From Bacteroidota bacterium (GTDB lineage: Bacteria; Bacteroidota; Bacteroidia; Chitinophagales; Saprospiraceae), in assembly GCA_029573365.1 (NCBI GenBank), contig JAKQGD010000586.1:1-10629 (forward strand): a stretch of DNA of 10,629 bases, written 5' to 3'. Under the pieces are notes generated by a model. The model saw nothing but the letters and a program-made list of their open reading frames with translations, searched no databases and had not been told where the DNA came from. A program made the position numbers and the translations under genes. Positions 1 through 7,700 of the stretch are shown here, piece by piece (positions within the stretch are counted from its first letter, which is position 1; the number at the start of each line of letters is the position of its first letter).

Positions 1-42
1 AAAAAATATTATTGCAGCTACAATCAGATTTATGTGTTTCAT
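1..42 (-). CDS. 5' end of an exported protein gene (partial, runs off the left edge)
   Basis: On the minus strand an ATG at 42-40 opens a frame that stays open for 14 codons to the window edge, reading MKHINLIVAAIIFF. A basic residue followed by a continuous hydrophobic run is what the start of a Sec signal peptide looks like. It begins 17 bases after the stop codon of the large metalloprotease gene on the same strand. The spacer, read on the minus strand, is purine-rich (contains AAGAAAGAAA just before the ATG), so co-transcription is likely. In Bacteroidota, genes for CHU_C-tailed T9SS cargo are often followed by a PorP/SprF-like outer membrane protein gene, which makes that a reasonable guess for identity. 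Nothing in these 14 residues proves it. Only the signal-like N-terminus and the position are observed. Confidence 0.6.
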   Translation of the reverse strand, partial: MKHINLIVAAIIFF

Positions 43-59
43 TTTCTTTCTTGTTTTTT

Positions 60-3000
60 TTAATCCCACAAAATGGTTAATGAACTCTTTATCACCCTGT
101 TGTCAAATGTCAGGATATAATAATAGGTATCGGCAGGAAGCCTGTCGCCGTTTCGCAGTCCTTTAAACAGATCGCCATATACCTGATATCCCTCGGCTTC
201 AAAAATGAGATTTCCCCACCGGTTAAATATCCTTAGTGTATTATCAGGATAATCAGACAATCCACCAAAGTACAGTTCGTCATTTTTGCCATCCCCGTTG
301 GGAGTTATGATGGATACTGGTTTGAAGGTATCTTCCTTGACACAGACGGTCACCTGATCTGTAAATTCGCATCCGTTAGAGTCCGTTATGGTCACTGTAA
401 ATATGGTCTCTGTTACAGGCGTGACTATGGGGTCAGAGACATTTGAGGGTCCAGTAATCAGGCTGGCATTGTCCCACTGATAGGATACCCCTCCGGAAGC
501 CTTGAGCCTGATGGATTTGCCGATAACTACACAAGTATCCGATCCAGCAGATATGTTTACCGGCTCAAAGACTTTGATCTCTATGTTTTTTGACTCTTTA
601 TTTTCAGGACAATTGGTGTCACCGACTTCTACGGTATAGATAGTGGTTTTAGTTGGTGAGGCGATGGTCACTGCCTTGTCCGTTGCCGACAGTGTGTTGC
701 CGTCGGGATCTGTCCACTTGTAGGTAGCACCTCCTGCAGCAGTCAGGGTGACGGGCTCGCCGTTGCACACACCGGGCTTGTCGGCGGTTACGGCAGCTTT
801 TACTGCAGCATAAAGCACCACAGATATGGTATCGCTGTCCGTGCATCCAAACTGATTTGTGACTGTAACGGCATAGTTCTTTGTCATTTCAGAAGCAGGT
901 TTTCCGGCATCCACCATCAGCGTCCTTTGGGTGCTGTTGTCTGACCATAGGTAGTTATCCTGGGGTCCGGCGTCGAGTGTTACAGACTTATCAGGGCACA
1001 ATTTCTGATCAACACCCAGATTTACGGTAGGTGCAGGACGGCTGGTGACCGTAAAGTTTTGCTCCCTTTTGCAGTTGGCAGCATTAAAGGTTGCAAAGCT
1101 GTACATACCGCCTGTGGTAAGGTTGATGGTTTTGGCGGTTTCTCCTGAGATGGCTGTTCCTGATTTTTTCCATACGAACTTTGTACCGTTTGTTGTGGGA
1201 GTTACCGTAAGGGTTTTACCTGTACACAGATTGTAAGTGGTATCCATGACCAGTGTGGGCAGCGGCTCAATGGTAATTTTTACCTGTTCCGTTTTTTCGC
1301 AACCAAAAGAGTTTGTAACCTTTACAGAATAAGTTCCGGACTTGTCTGCTGTTACTGTCTGGGCTGATGACAAAGGTGCACCATTGAGGGTCCAGGCATA
1401 GGATGTATTTCCGGCACCTGCATTGAGTACAGGATATGTATCACCCTCACAAAGGGTGCGGTCATTACCCAGATTGAAGGCCGGGCCCGGAGTAACCATG
1501 ATAACTACAGACTTTTTAACTTCGCAGGGCGGTGTGCCTCCTGTCAGCAATACTTCATAGGTGCCTTCCTGATTGACAGTAAGCGTCCCTGAAGATTCAC
1601 CCTGGATAATATTGCCGTTACGGTACCATTTTATCAGCGGGCTCATCGCATTGGTGGTAACTACAATGTCGTGGTTGGTGCCTTCACAGATGGTTTTGTC
1701 ACCATTTAGCTGCACATTGGGTCCCGGAGAAAACGTAATGTTTACCTGATCTGTAGACACACAGGAGTACTGATTAGTCACAGTGACAGCATACGTACCG
1801 CTTTGTGTAACGCTAAGGGTATTTGTAGCGTTTGAAACTGCCACACCGTCTTTTGTCCACATATAAGACGTTCCTTCACTTCCGGCTTTTAAATCCAGAG
1901 ATGACCCAATGCAGGCCGTTACATCTGATCCCAGATCTACTACTGGTTTTGATCTGACATTTACCTCTGTACTTTTTCTTGTCTTGCAGCCAGCCAGATT
2001 GCTTGCTTCTATGCTATACATACCGGAGTTTTTAACCTTGAGTGTCAGTCCCGTAGAACCGAATATCATATTTCCTTCATAATACCACTGCAGGCTCTGA
2101 TAATCCGAGGCCATAGCCATCAGTGTGGTGGAGTCGCCTTGACAAATATTGACCATCTGAGGCAGATCTTGGACCACGGGGCTTGCAAAAAAATCTATCT
2201 TGACATTGTCTTCCGACATACACTGATTGGCAGCAGTCACCACCACCCTGTAAATGCCTGATTGAGTTACCTGTAATGTAGGCGATACAGCCGTCGGCAG
2301 CAGGGTTCCGTCTCTGAACCACTGATAAATGGCACCACCTGTTCCGGCATTGAGGGTCACCGTTTCGCCTTCACATTTGGCCTGTGTGTCTCCGAGCTCC
2401 ACCGTTGGCTTAGGCAGCAGTGTAGCCGATGTCTGTGCTGTGCTGCTACAACCGCCCTGACCTGTCACCTCCACCTTGTACGAACCTGCTTGTGTAATGC
2501 TTAAAGTTGCACTCGATTCACCGGTTATTAATACATTGTCTTTAAACCATTTATAACTTGTACCTCCTGATACTGATGGCTCAATCACGTAAGTGTCTCC
2601 GGTGCAGAATGTGGTCGATGCAGGGAGGGTCACCGTAGGATTTGCAAAAAATGAGACATTGACATTGTCTCTTCTGGAGCAACCTGATGCGTGGGTTACC
2701 AGCACCTCATAATTACCGTCTGAAGAAACCTGGAGGGTGTTCTGTGTCTGGCCCATGATCTCCACCCCATTGCGGAACCATTTGTATGAAGCACCGGTAG
2801 TGCCGGCATCAAGAGTCAGATTCTGGCCAGCACAGGCTGTTTTGTCAGTACCCAGTTCCACCACGGCCGGACAACAGTTTGTCGGAGCCTGGAAAAGATT
2901 GGGCTTAGAAAAACTGCACGCGGGAGCATCTGTAAACAGGGCTGTGACACTGACCATCATACCGTCAGAATCCATTCCTGTCAAGGTTACAGTCTGTGGA

Positions 3001-5897
3001 CTGCCTGTTATATCAAAATCCTGACCATTCACGCGAAGCTTGCCGGCAGCGGGTGGTTTTGAATAGGTGACAACCACATCCTGGGTAAATTGATTTGTGG
3101 CAGCGACGCAGGCTCCCTGGCTGGCGGCAGTTATGTCGCTGATTTTACAGGATGTTTTGATTTCTACAGCCCTTGAGTTAAGGCTTTCATTGATGCAAGC
3201 CGTATTTTTTAAAGCGGAGTAACTGGTGCCAACCAAAGTAGTCAGGACTATGTTTTTGTCCATCACCACTGAGTACAGTGTATAATTACCGGCCGGTACA
3301 GCTGTGAGATCTGTATTATTGCCGGCAAAGGCAATTTGCCCATTCACATCATTTACCAATAGGAATACATTTTGATAAGAGGAGGAAGGCGTCGTCGCTT
3401 TTTCCAATACCATTCCGGGCCCGCTCAAAACTGTAAACTTCAGATTTTGAGGCAGCTGCGAAAAAGAATAAAGTACCAGAACATAATCAGTACATTGAGT
3501 CAGCGTAGCAGAGAAGCCCGGAGTCCTTGTCAAAGACCCCGTTCCCGTCGAAGTAGCCGACGATGTCACAAATGAAGAGCATGCCGAATTTGCATTGAAA
3601 TTCGACCTAAATACAGATGCAAAACCACTGCCTTCAATGTTAAAAAAGTAGGTACCTGTTTCAGTGACGTGGATATTTATACGGCTGTAATAGTAATTAT
3701 TTGACACTGCGTCACACCCTACTCCACCTACGCCTTTGACCGAAACATTGCCTGTAGGCAAGTTTTCGTTGATTTGTCTGGTCAGGCTGTAAATGCGGTC
3801 GCCAATCGTCTTGGTCATAAGCAAATTGAGAGCAGGGCTACCTTCATCCTGTGATACTTTTGTAGTAGGACACAAGGCACTTTCCTCGGCTACACATGTC
3901 GAATTGATGGTAAAATTTGAAGCTGAGACATTAAAAAACCGGAAACAATCATTATCCATACATTCTATCATGATACGTGCGGTAGTCGTCCTCACAATAT
4001 TAGACGGTACCTGATAAAAATAACTTCCAGCTACATAGGGTACGTTTTCGGCAAAGACAATCGGATACGATTTACCTCCGTCATTAGAAAGTCTGATTCT
4101 TACATTTTGGCACAAGCCAGATGATCCGTTGACTGCCCAAACAATTTGCTCGGACATGCCCGCCTGAAAATTTTCACCACCTGCTGGCCGTTCTACTACC
4201 ATAGGCCCTGCATTCATAACTGTAATTTTTAAATTATCACTGGCTGCGGCTCCTCCGGAAGGATTGTTGTCACGTATGGTCACGTTAAAGTTGATTTCCC
4301 TTGGCACATTGGGCAGCGGCTCGAAATAGTTTATTGCACCTGAAGAAAGTATATCTAGGCTCGGAAAATATCGCTCGGGAGATGTGGAAGGAGGATACGA
4401 CCTGAACAAGGGAGCTATGGTAGAGTTTCCGGCCTGTGTACCAATAAATCCCTGGGTGGGAGTGATGGTGGCTCCGTCTTCATCGGTCTGCTCCCAACAA
4501 TAAGTGTGTGTGTCGCCGTCCGTAAAGCTGCCCTGGGCTTTAAGATAAAAAGGGGTGCCTTTAGGAAGGAAGTGTGTTGACTGACAAGGGTTTGCTATGA
4601 CCTGGGGCAATGGATTATTGGCTATGACAGGATTACCACAGGTGCCGCCTTCGCCATTATACACATATTCATACATCTCAGTGAGGCTGTTGATGTGAAA
4701 ATAATTGTCCAGTTCATCGCCGGAAGGAATGTTTTGGGCCGCATCACAAATACCATTGTATGACATGATAGTGGTACCGCTGCCGATTTCCACTGAGTTG
4801 TGTTCTGCAATATTGTCTGTACAATCGTTGCCTATGCCGTTAAAAGTGTGGTTTGCCCCGAACTGATGGCCAAACTCATGGGCAGCCAGGCTTATCCATC
4901 CGTTGCCTTGGTTTTCAAAAGCACCGCTCCAGGCACTGGCTTTTGCCAGCTGTCCACCACCAAAAACAAAATTATCACACACACTCTGCAACTGAGCTAC
5001 TCCACCACTGCTCCATCCGTCATCGGCAACGTGGTTATGAAATACATGCCCTATGTCATAACTGGTGGTTGAAAAATGCATAGGAACAACCTTACCAGCC
5101 TGCGTAGTCCTTCCTTCACCTCCCATCATATCAGGAGTAAATGGGTCACTGGCAGGTATTCTGTATAAAAAAATCCTCGAACCAATGCTTAATGTAAATG
5201 ACATTTCATTTCTGAAAATAGCACTGATCCCGTTTACCGAACTGACAACTACGTTGTTTACCTGAGAATCATTGTTTCCGTTTGCCATATAAAATTCACC
5301 GGTGGTGACGATTGCCACCCTGTAGTTATACCTTTCTGACCCTATGGTAATGCCAGTGAGCCTTGACTCACCAGCCGGACTGGCCTTGCGTGTCATATCA
5401 GCATGACTGTGGTCGTGGCCGCAAGCCATGGATGTCCTGGGAAGATCGGGTTGTATTCCGTACTCAACGACGTACTGGTCTGATTTTCCATATTCTACAG
5501 GATAAATGCTTACCATCTGTTTTTTTGACAGCAGGGTGACATAAACAGCTTCCGGACTGACTGTAAGGGCACCATTCAGAGATGGGTCATCCTCCGCATA
5601 TATGTCAAAGGTGCGTATAGAGGACATGGACGGGTCCCGCCCAACACCTTCCATCACCCTGTTTTCCACGGCATTAAAACTACGAAGAGTGCCGTAAACA
5701 GGCAATTGTACCAGTTTTGGGCTACGTGAATTCCGTGTAGCTTCAAGTGATTGATAGATGTTTTTGTAGTCAATGGCCACAGTTTCCCTTGAGGTCCTTT
5801 TTGCGGAGATGGTTTCCGTCAATGGTCCTGACACCTGGGCTTTCACATAAAAAGCCACAAAAATAAATACTAAGATCTTTGCAGATGTTCTCATCAT
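60..5897 (-). CDS. Secreted reprolysin-like zinc metalloprotease with Ig-like repeats and T9SS type B sorting domain
   Basis: A 1945-residue multidomain exocellular protease. Residues 1-20 form a signal peptide (hydrophobic ILVFIFVAF, likely cleavage near VKA-Q). Residues of about 21-185 are a propeptide that includes a Cys/His cluster, MACGHDHSH, at 157-165. The catalytic domain spans roughly 190-415. It carries the full metzincin zinc motif HEFGHQFGANH at 340-350 (ligands H340, H344, H350; catalytic E341) and a Met-turn TIMSY with M378. This fits the M12B/reprolysin-like families of Bacteroidota. Residues 420-670 are beta-rich accessory segments, and 670-1010 match nothing I recognise. Eleven Ig-like repeats fill 1012-1855. 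Residues 1856-1945 are a gliding-motility-associated CHU_C domain (ITPNGDGKND, then FNRWGNLIF, then DTYYYIL), the signal for type IX secretion and surface attachment. Two adjacent ATGs (5897, 5894) are equally possible starts; neither has a clear Shine-Dalgarno sequence. The substrate is unknown. Architecture is confident; the specific biological role is inference. Confidence 0.93.
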   Translation of the reverse strand: MMRTSAKILVFIFVAFYVKAQVSGPLTETISAKRTSRETVAIDYKNIYQSLEATRNSRSPKLVQLPVYGTLRSFNAVENRVMEGVGRDPSMSSIRTFDIYAEDDPSLNGALTVSPEAVYVTLLSKKQMVSIYPVEYGKSDQYVVEYGIQPDLPRTSMACGHDHSHADMTRKASPAGESRLTGITIGSERYNYRVAIVTTGEFYMANGNNDSQVNNVVVSSVNGISAIFRNEMSFTLSIGSRIFLYRIPASDPFTPDMMGGEGRTTQAGKVVPMHFSTTSYDIGHVFHNHVADDGWSSGGVAQLQSVCDNFVFGGGQLAKASAWSGAFENQGNGWISLAAHEFGHQFGANHTFNGIGNDCTDNIAEHNSVEIGSGTTIMSYNGICDAAQNIPSGDELDNYFHINSLTEMYEYVYNGEGGTCGNPVIANNPLPQVIANPCQSTHFLPKGTPFYLKAQGSFTDGDTHTYCWEQTDEDGATITPTQGFIGTQAGNSTIAPLFRSYPPSTSPERYFPSLDILSSGAINYFEPLPNVPREINFNVTIRDNNPSGGAAASDNLKITVMNAGPMVVERPAGGENFQAGMSEQIVWAVNGSSGLCQNVRIRLSNDGGKSYPIVFAENVPYVAGSYFYQVPSNIVRTTTARIMIECMDNDCFRFFNVSASNFTINSTCVAEESALCPTTKVSQDEGSPALNLLMTKTIGDRIYSLTRQINENLPTGNVSVKGVGGVGCDAVSNNYYYSRINIHVTETGTYFFNIEGSGFASVFRSNFNANSACSSFVTSSATSTGTGSLTRTPGFSATLTQCTDYVLVLYSFSQLPQNLKFTVLSGPGMVLEKATTPSSSYQNVFLLVNDVNGQIAFAGNNTDLTAVPAGNYTLYSVVMDKNIVLTTLVGTSYSALKNTACINESLNSRAVEIKTSCKISDITAASQGACVAATNQFTQDVVVTYSKPPAAGKLRVNGQDFDITGSPQTVTLTGMDSDGMMVSVTALFTDAPACSFSKPNLFQAPTNCCPAVVELGTDKTACAGQNLTLDAGTTGASYKWFRNGVEIMGQTQNTLQVSSDGNYEVLVTHASGCSRRDNVNVSFFANPTVTLPASTTFCTGDTYVIEPSVSGGTSYKWFKDNVLITGESSATLSITQAGSYKVEVTGQGGCSSTAQTSATLLPKPTVELGDTQAKCEGETVTLNAGTGGAIYQWFRDGTLLPTAVSPTLQVTQSGIYRVVVTAANQCMSEDNVKIDFFASPVVQDLPQMVNICQGDSTTLMAMASDYQSLQWYYEGNMIFGSTGLTLKVKNSGMYSIEASNLAGCKTRKSTEVNVRSKPVVDLGSDVTACIGSSLDLKAGSEGTSYMWTKDGVAVSNATNTLSVTQSGTYAVTVTNQYSCVSTDQVNITFSPGPNVQLNGDKTICEGTNHDIVVTTNAMSPLIKWYRNGNIIQGESSGTLTVNQEGTYEVLLTGGTPPCEVKKSVVIMVTPGPAFNLGNDRTLCEGDTYPVLNAGAGNTSYAWTLNGAPLSSAQTVTADKSGTYSVKVTNSFGCEKTEQVKITIEPLPTLVMDTTYNLCTGKTLTVTPTTNGTKFVWKKSGTAISGETAKTINLTTGGMYSFATFNAANCKREQNFTVTSRPAPTVNLGVDQKLCPDKSVTLDAGPQDNYLWSDNSTQRTLMVDAGKPASEMTKNYAVTVTNQFGCTDSDTISVVLYAAVKAAVTADKPGVCNGEPVTLTAAGGATYKWTDPDGNTLSATDKAVTIASPTKTTIYTVEVGDTNCPENKESKNIEIKVFEPVNISAGSDTCVVIGKSIRLKASGGVSYQWDNASLITGPSNVSDPIVTPVTETIFTVTITDSNGCEFTDQVTVCVKEDTFKPVSIITPNGDGKNDELYFGGLSDYPDNTLRIFNRWGNLIFEAEGYQVYGDLFKGLRNGDRLPADTYYYILTFDNRVIKSSLTILWD
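333..2864 (-). repeat. Eleven tandem Ig-like domain repeats (about 228 bp each) inside the metalloprotease gene
   Basis: Residues 1012-1855 divide into eleven units starting near 1012, 1088, 1165, 1241, 1319, 1394, 1473, 1548, 1624, 1700 and 1780, each 75-80 residues. A typical unit has a hydrophobic start, a CxG strand-B cysteine, a central W (YxWF or YxWT), a GxYxVxVT strand and a closing GC or xC followed by polar residues. Two cysteines per unit could form the intradomain disulfide of an extracellular Ig fold. Most boundaries end in Pro. Odd units 1, 3, 5, 7 and 9 resemble each other (LG near the start, LxAG after the cysteine), and even units 2, 4, 6 and 8 form a second group. Units 10 and 11 are more PKD-like (AGG or SGG before YxW). 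The copies have diverged at the DNA level, so this is an old expansion rather than a recent slippage product. The likely role is a stalk or adhesive spacer. Confidence 0.85.
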
Positions 5898-6173
5898 ACT
5901 GATATATTACTGTTTCAGAAATTTGGTAATTACACGGCTAAAGATAGCAGTTATTGATTTACTGTAAAAGAAATGTCCTTTATTATAATTCATTATTAAG
6001 TTAAATATGAAGTTTATTAGGGTCTGCCGGGGCGTCAAAACCTATACGTGAAAGGTAAATTATGGCTTTCGCCAATCAAATTATCCTTAGTGTACAGCAA
6101 TAATTTTTGTTTTGTCCGAATGTTGGTAAACGAATCAGAAAATCTTTCGTTTAATATGCAAAAGTATATTTAA
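5898..6173. promoter_or_regulatory. Divergent intergenic region between the metalloprotease and DUF4159 genes
   Basis: These 276 bases must hold the 5' signals for both the leftward protease gene and the rightward DUF4159-kdsA unit. No open frame of note and no RNA structure stand out. Near matches to the Bacteroidota -7 box TAnnTTTG occur. For the minus strand there is TATCTTTA at 5946-5939, about 40 bases before the ATG, without a good TTG at the -33 position. For the plus strand there is TAATTTTTG at 6101-6109 (one base too long) and TATATTTA at 6165-6172, which abuts the ATG and would give an essentially leaderless transcript. None is convincing alone, so promoter positions are left open. 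Confidence 0.3.
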
Positions 6174-6818
6174 ATGAGATTTATCCCGGTCTTTATCCTG
6201 CCATTTATTCTGGCTTTTACGGCACCATCGGTCAAAATAGGACTGCTCAAGTACGGTGGTGGTGGCGACTGGTACGCCAATCCCACTTCGCTAATAAACC
6301 TGGCCGCCTTCTGTAATAAATTTCTTGGCACAAACATAGATCCGGAATACGGCGTGGTAGACGTAGGCAGTGTAGAATTGTACAACTACCCATTTGTACA
6401 TATGACGGGTCACGGAAACGTGGTTTTTTCGGATGCTGAAGCTGAAAACCTCAGGAACTACCTGATAGCAGGTGGCTTTCTGCATATTGACGACAATTAT
6501 GGCATGGACCCATTTGTGAGGCTGGCTTTAAAAAAAGTATTTCCCGAACTTACCCTGACGGAACTGCCTTTTAATCACCCTGTGTACCACAGCAAGTACG
6601 ACTTCCCAAATGGATTGCCCAAAATACACAAGCACGATGATAGGTCCCCTCAGGGCTTTGGTCTCATGTGGGAAGGGAGGCTTGTCTGTTTTTATTCCTA
6701 TGAATGTGATCTGGGCGACGGCTGGGAAGATCAAGAAGTACATAAAGACCCCGAAGACGTAAGAGTCAGGGCACTCAGGATGGGAGCCAATCTTATAAGT
6801 TATGTTTTCGGAACCTAA
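6174..6818 (+). CDS. Exported DUF4159 domain protein
   Basis: A 214-residue protein made almost wholly of one DUF4159 domain, a family common in Bacteroidota and of no established function. Residues 3-17 (FIPVFILPFILAFTA) are a short hydrophobic signal sequence, so the mature protein should lie in the periplasm. The family pattern is clear: KYGGGGDWY at 27-34, HMTGHGN at 76-82, a GGFLHIDDNYGMD block at 100-112 with paired Asp 106-107, and NHPVYH at 134-139. The fold is usually compared with class I glutamine-amidotransferase-like domains; that is general knowledge and gives no activity here. The start is secure because an in-frame TAA at 6171-6173 lies directly before the ATG. The kdsA gene follows after 20 bases on the same strand, so the two are probably one transcript and a link to envelope biogenesis is possible, though unproved. 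Family assignment is strong; function is unknown. Confidence 0.88.
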   Translation: MRFIPVFILPFILAFTAPSVKIGLLKYGGGGDWYANPTSLINLAAFCNKFLGTNIDPEYGVVDVGSVELYNYPFVHMTGHGNVVFSDAEAENLRNYLIAGGFLHIDDNYGMDPFVRLALKKVFPELTLTELPFNHPVYHSKYDFPNGLPKIHKHDDRSPQGFGLMWEGRLVCFYSYECDLGDGWEDQEVHKDPEDVRVRALRMGANLISYVFGT

Positions 6819-6838
6819 ACCGGTAAAACAAAATAGAT

Positions 6839-7669
6839 ATGTCACAATTCTCTTTGGTTCCTGCCATCAGGAACCTTAAAAATACCTCTTCCGGCAATTT
6901 TTTTCTGATAGCAGGTCCCTGTGCCACAGAGTCGGAAGACATGGCCTTGAATATCGCAGAAAAAGTACGTGAAATCACCGCCAGACTTGGCATCCCGTAT
7001 ATATTTAAGGGTTCTTACCGCAAAGCCAACCGTTCCTCGATTCACTCATTTACGGGCATAGGTGACGAGAAAGCTCTTAAAGTGCTTAGAAAAGTATCAG
7101 AAACTTTTGACTTACCGGTCACTACCGATATACACCGGGATGAAGAGGCAGCCATGGCTGCGGCGTATGTAGACATCCTGCAAATACCTGCCTTCCTGTG
7201 CAGGCAGACGTCACTGATACAAGCCGCTGCCGAAACCGGCAAGATTGTCAATATCAAAAAAGGTCAATTTATGAGTCCGGAGTCGATGTTTCATGCGGTG
7301 AGCAAAGTCAGGGAGTGCAACAATGAAAAAGTGATGATCACCGAACGGGGTACAACCTTTGGCTATCAGGACCTTGTGGTGGATTACCGCGGCATTCCTG
7401 TCATGCAGTCTTTTGGCGTGCCTGTCATTATGGATTGCACCCATTCGCTACAGCAACCCAATCAGCCGTCAGGCGTCACGGGCGGCAAACCCGGTCTGAT
7501 TTCCACCATTGCAAGGGCAGCCATTGCCGTAGGAGCTGACGGTTTGTTTATCGAGACACATCCTGCCCCGCAGGAAGCAAAATCTGACGGTGCCAATATG
7601 CTGCCACTGGACAACCTCGAGGCATTGCTGGTACAACTCGTCCGTATAAGGCAGGCTACCCAGTCCTGA
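6839..7669 (+). CDS. kdsA: 3-deoxy-8-phosphooctulonate synthase (Kdo-8-phosphate synthase), metal-dependent class
   Basis: This cytoplasmic enzyme condenses phosphoenolpyruvate with D-arabinose 5-phosphate to give Kdo-8-phosphate, the committed step to Kdo, which links lipid A to the LPS core. The 276-residue length is normal for the family. Diagnostic motifs are IAGPC at 24-28, FKGSYRKANRSS at 56-67, LQIPAFLCRQT at 114-124, NIKKGQFMSP at 138-147, ERGTTFGY at 169-176 and FIETHP at 237-242. KANRSS marks KdsA rather than DAHP synthase. Cys28, His202, Glu239 and Asp250 match the four metal ligands of the Aquifex enzyme (C11, H185, E222, D233) with a constant offset of 17, whereas the E. coli-type metal-independent enzymes have Asn in place of the Cys. 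The start is fixed by an in-frame TAA 15 bases upstream. It lies 20 bases after the DUF4159 gene, probably in the same operon. Later Kdo genes (kdsC, kdsB) are not in the window. Confidence 0.97.
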   Translation: MSQFSLVPAIRNLKNTSSGNFFLIAGPCATESEDMALNIAEKVREITARLGIPYIFKGSYRKANRSSIHSFTGIGDEKALKVLRKVSETFDLPVTTDIHRDEEAAMAAAYVDILQIPAFLCRQTSLIQAAAETGKIVNIKKGQFMSPESMFHAVSKVRECNNEKVMITERGTTFGYQDLVVDYRGIPVMQSFGVPVIMDCTHSLQQPNQPSGVTGGKPGLISTIARAAIAVGADGLFIETHPAPQEAKSDGANMLPLDNLEALLVQLVRIRQATQS

Positions 7670-7680
7670 ATTCTGAAAAT

Positions 7681-7700
7681 AAAATCATATTATTGATTTT
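7681..7700 (+). terminator. AT-rich inverted repeat after kdsA, possible weak terminator
   Basis: A perfect 7-base inverted repeat, AAAATCA then a 6-base loop then TGATTTT, begins 11 bases after the kdsA stop codon. The stem holds a single G-C pair and the following bases (CGTTATTT) are not a proper U tract, so it would be a poor intrinsic terminator. It overlaps the -33 element of the next gene's promoter, so it may simply be AT-rich promoter sequence. Confidence 0.25.

Noticed and set aside
333..2864. CRISPR-like or satellite DNA periodicity of about 228 bp
   Set aside because: The periodicity comes from protein domains in one open frame; the DNA copies are strongly diverged and there are no short identical repeats with spacers.
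4848..4880. M43 pappalysin/cytophagalysin instead of a reprolysin-like protease
   Set aside because: The HEFGHQFGANH form, with the TIMSY Met-turn and the VAIVTTGEFY strand at the domain start, fits Bacteroidota reprolysin-like families better than the M43 HExxHxxGLxH form. Both are metzincins, so the residual doubt concerns only the subfamily.
5939..5946. TATCTTTA (minus strand) as the protease promoter -7 box
   Set aside because: It misses the final G and has no TTG about 19 bases upstream; kept only as a weak candidate in the intergenic entry.
6528..6845. Minus-strand open frame of 105 codons over the end of the DUF4159 gene
   Set aside because: It lies opposite a clearly conserved gene and encodes no recognisable domain, so it is a shadow. 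The same holds for the other short frames opposite kdsA and the two giant genes.
6839..7669. DAHP synthase (aroF/aroG-like) as the identity of the kdsA product
   Set aside because: The two families share the fold and the IAGPC motif, but KANRSS, the QIPAFLCRQT block and the length are those of Kdo-8-phosphate synthase.
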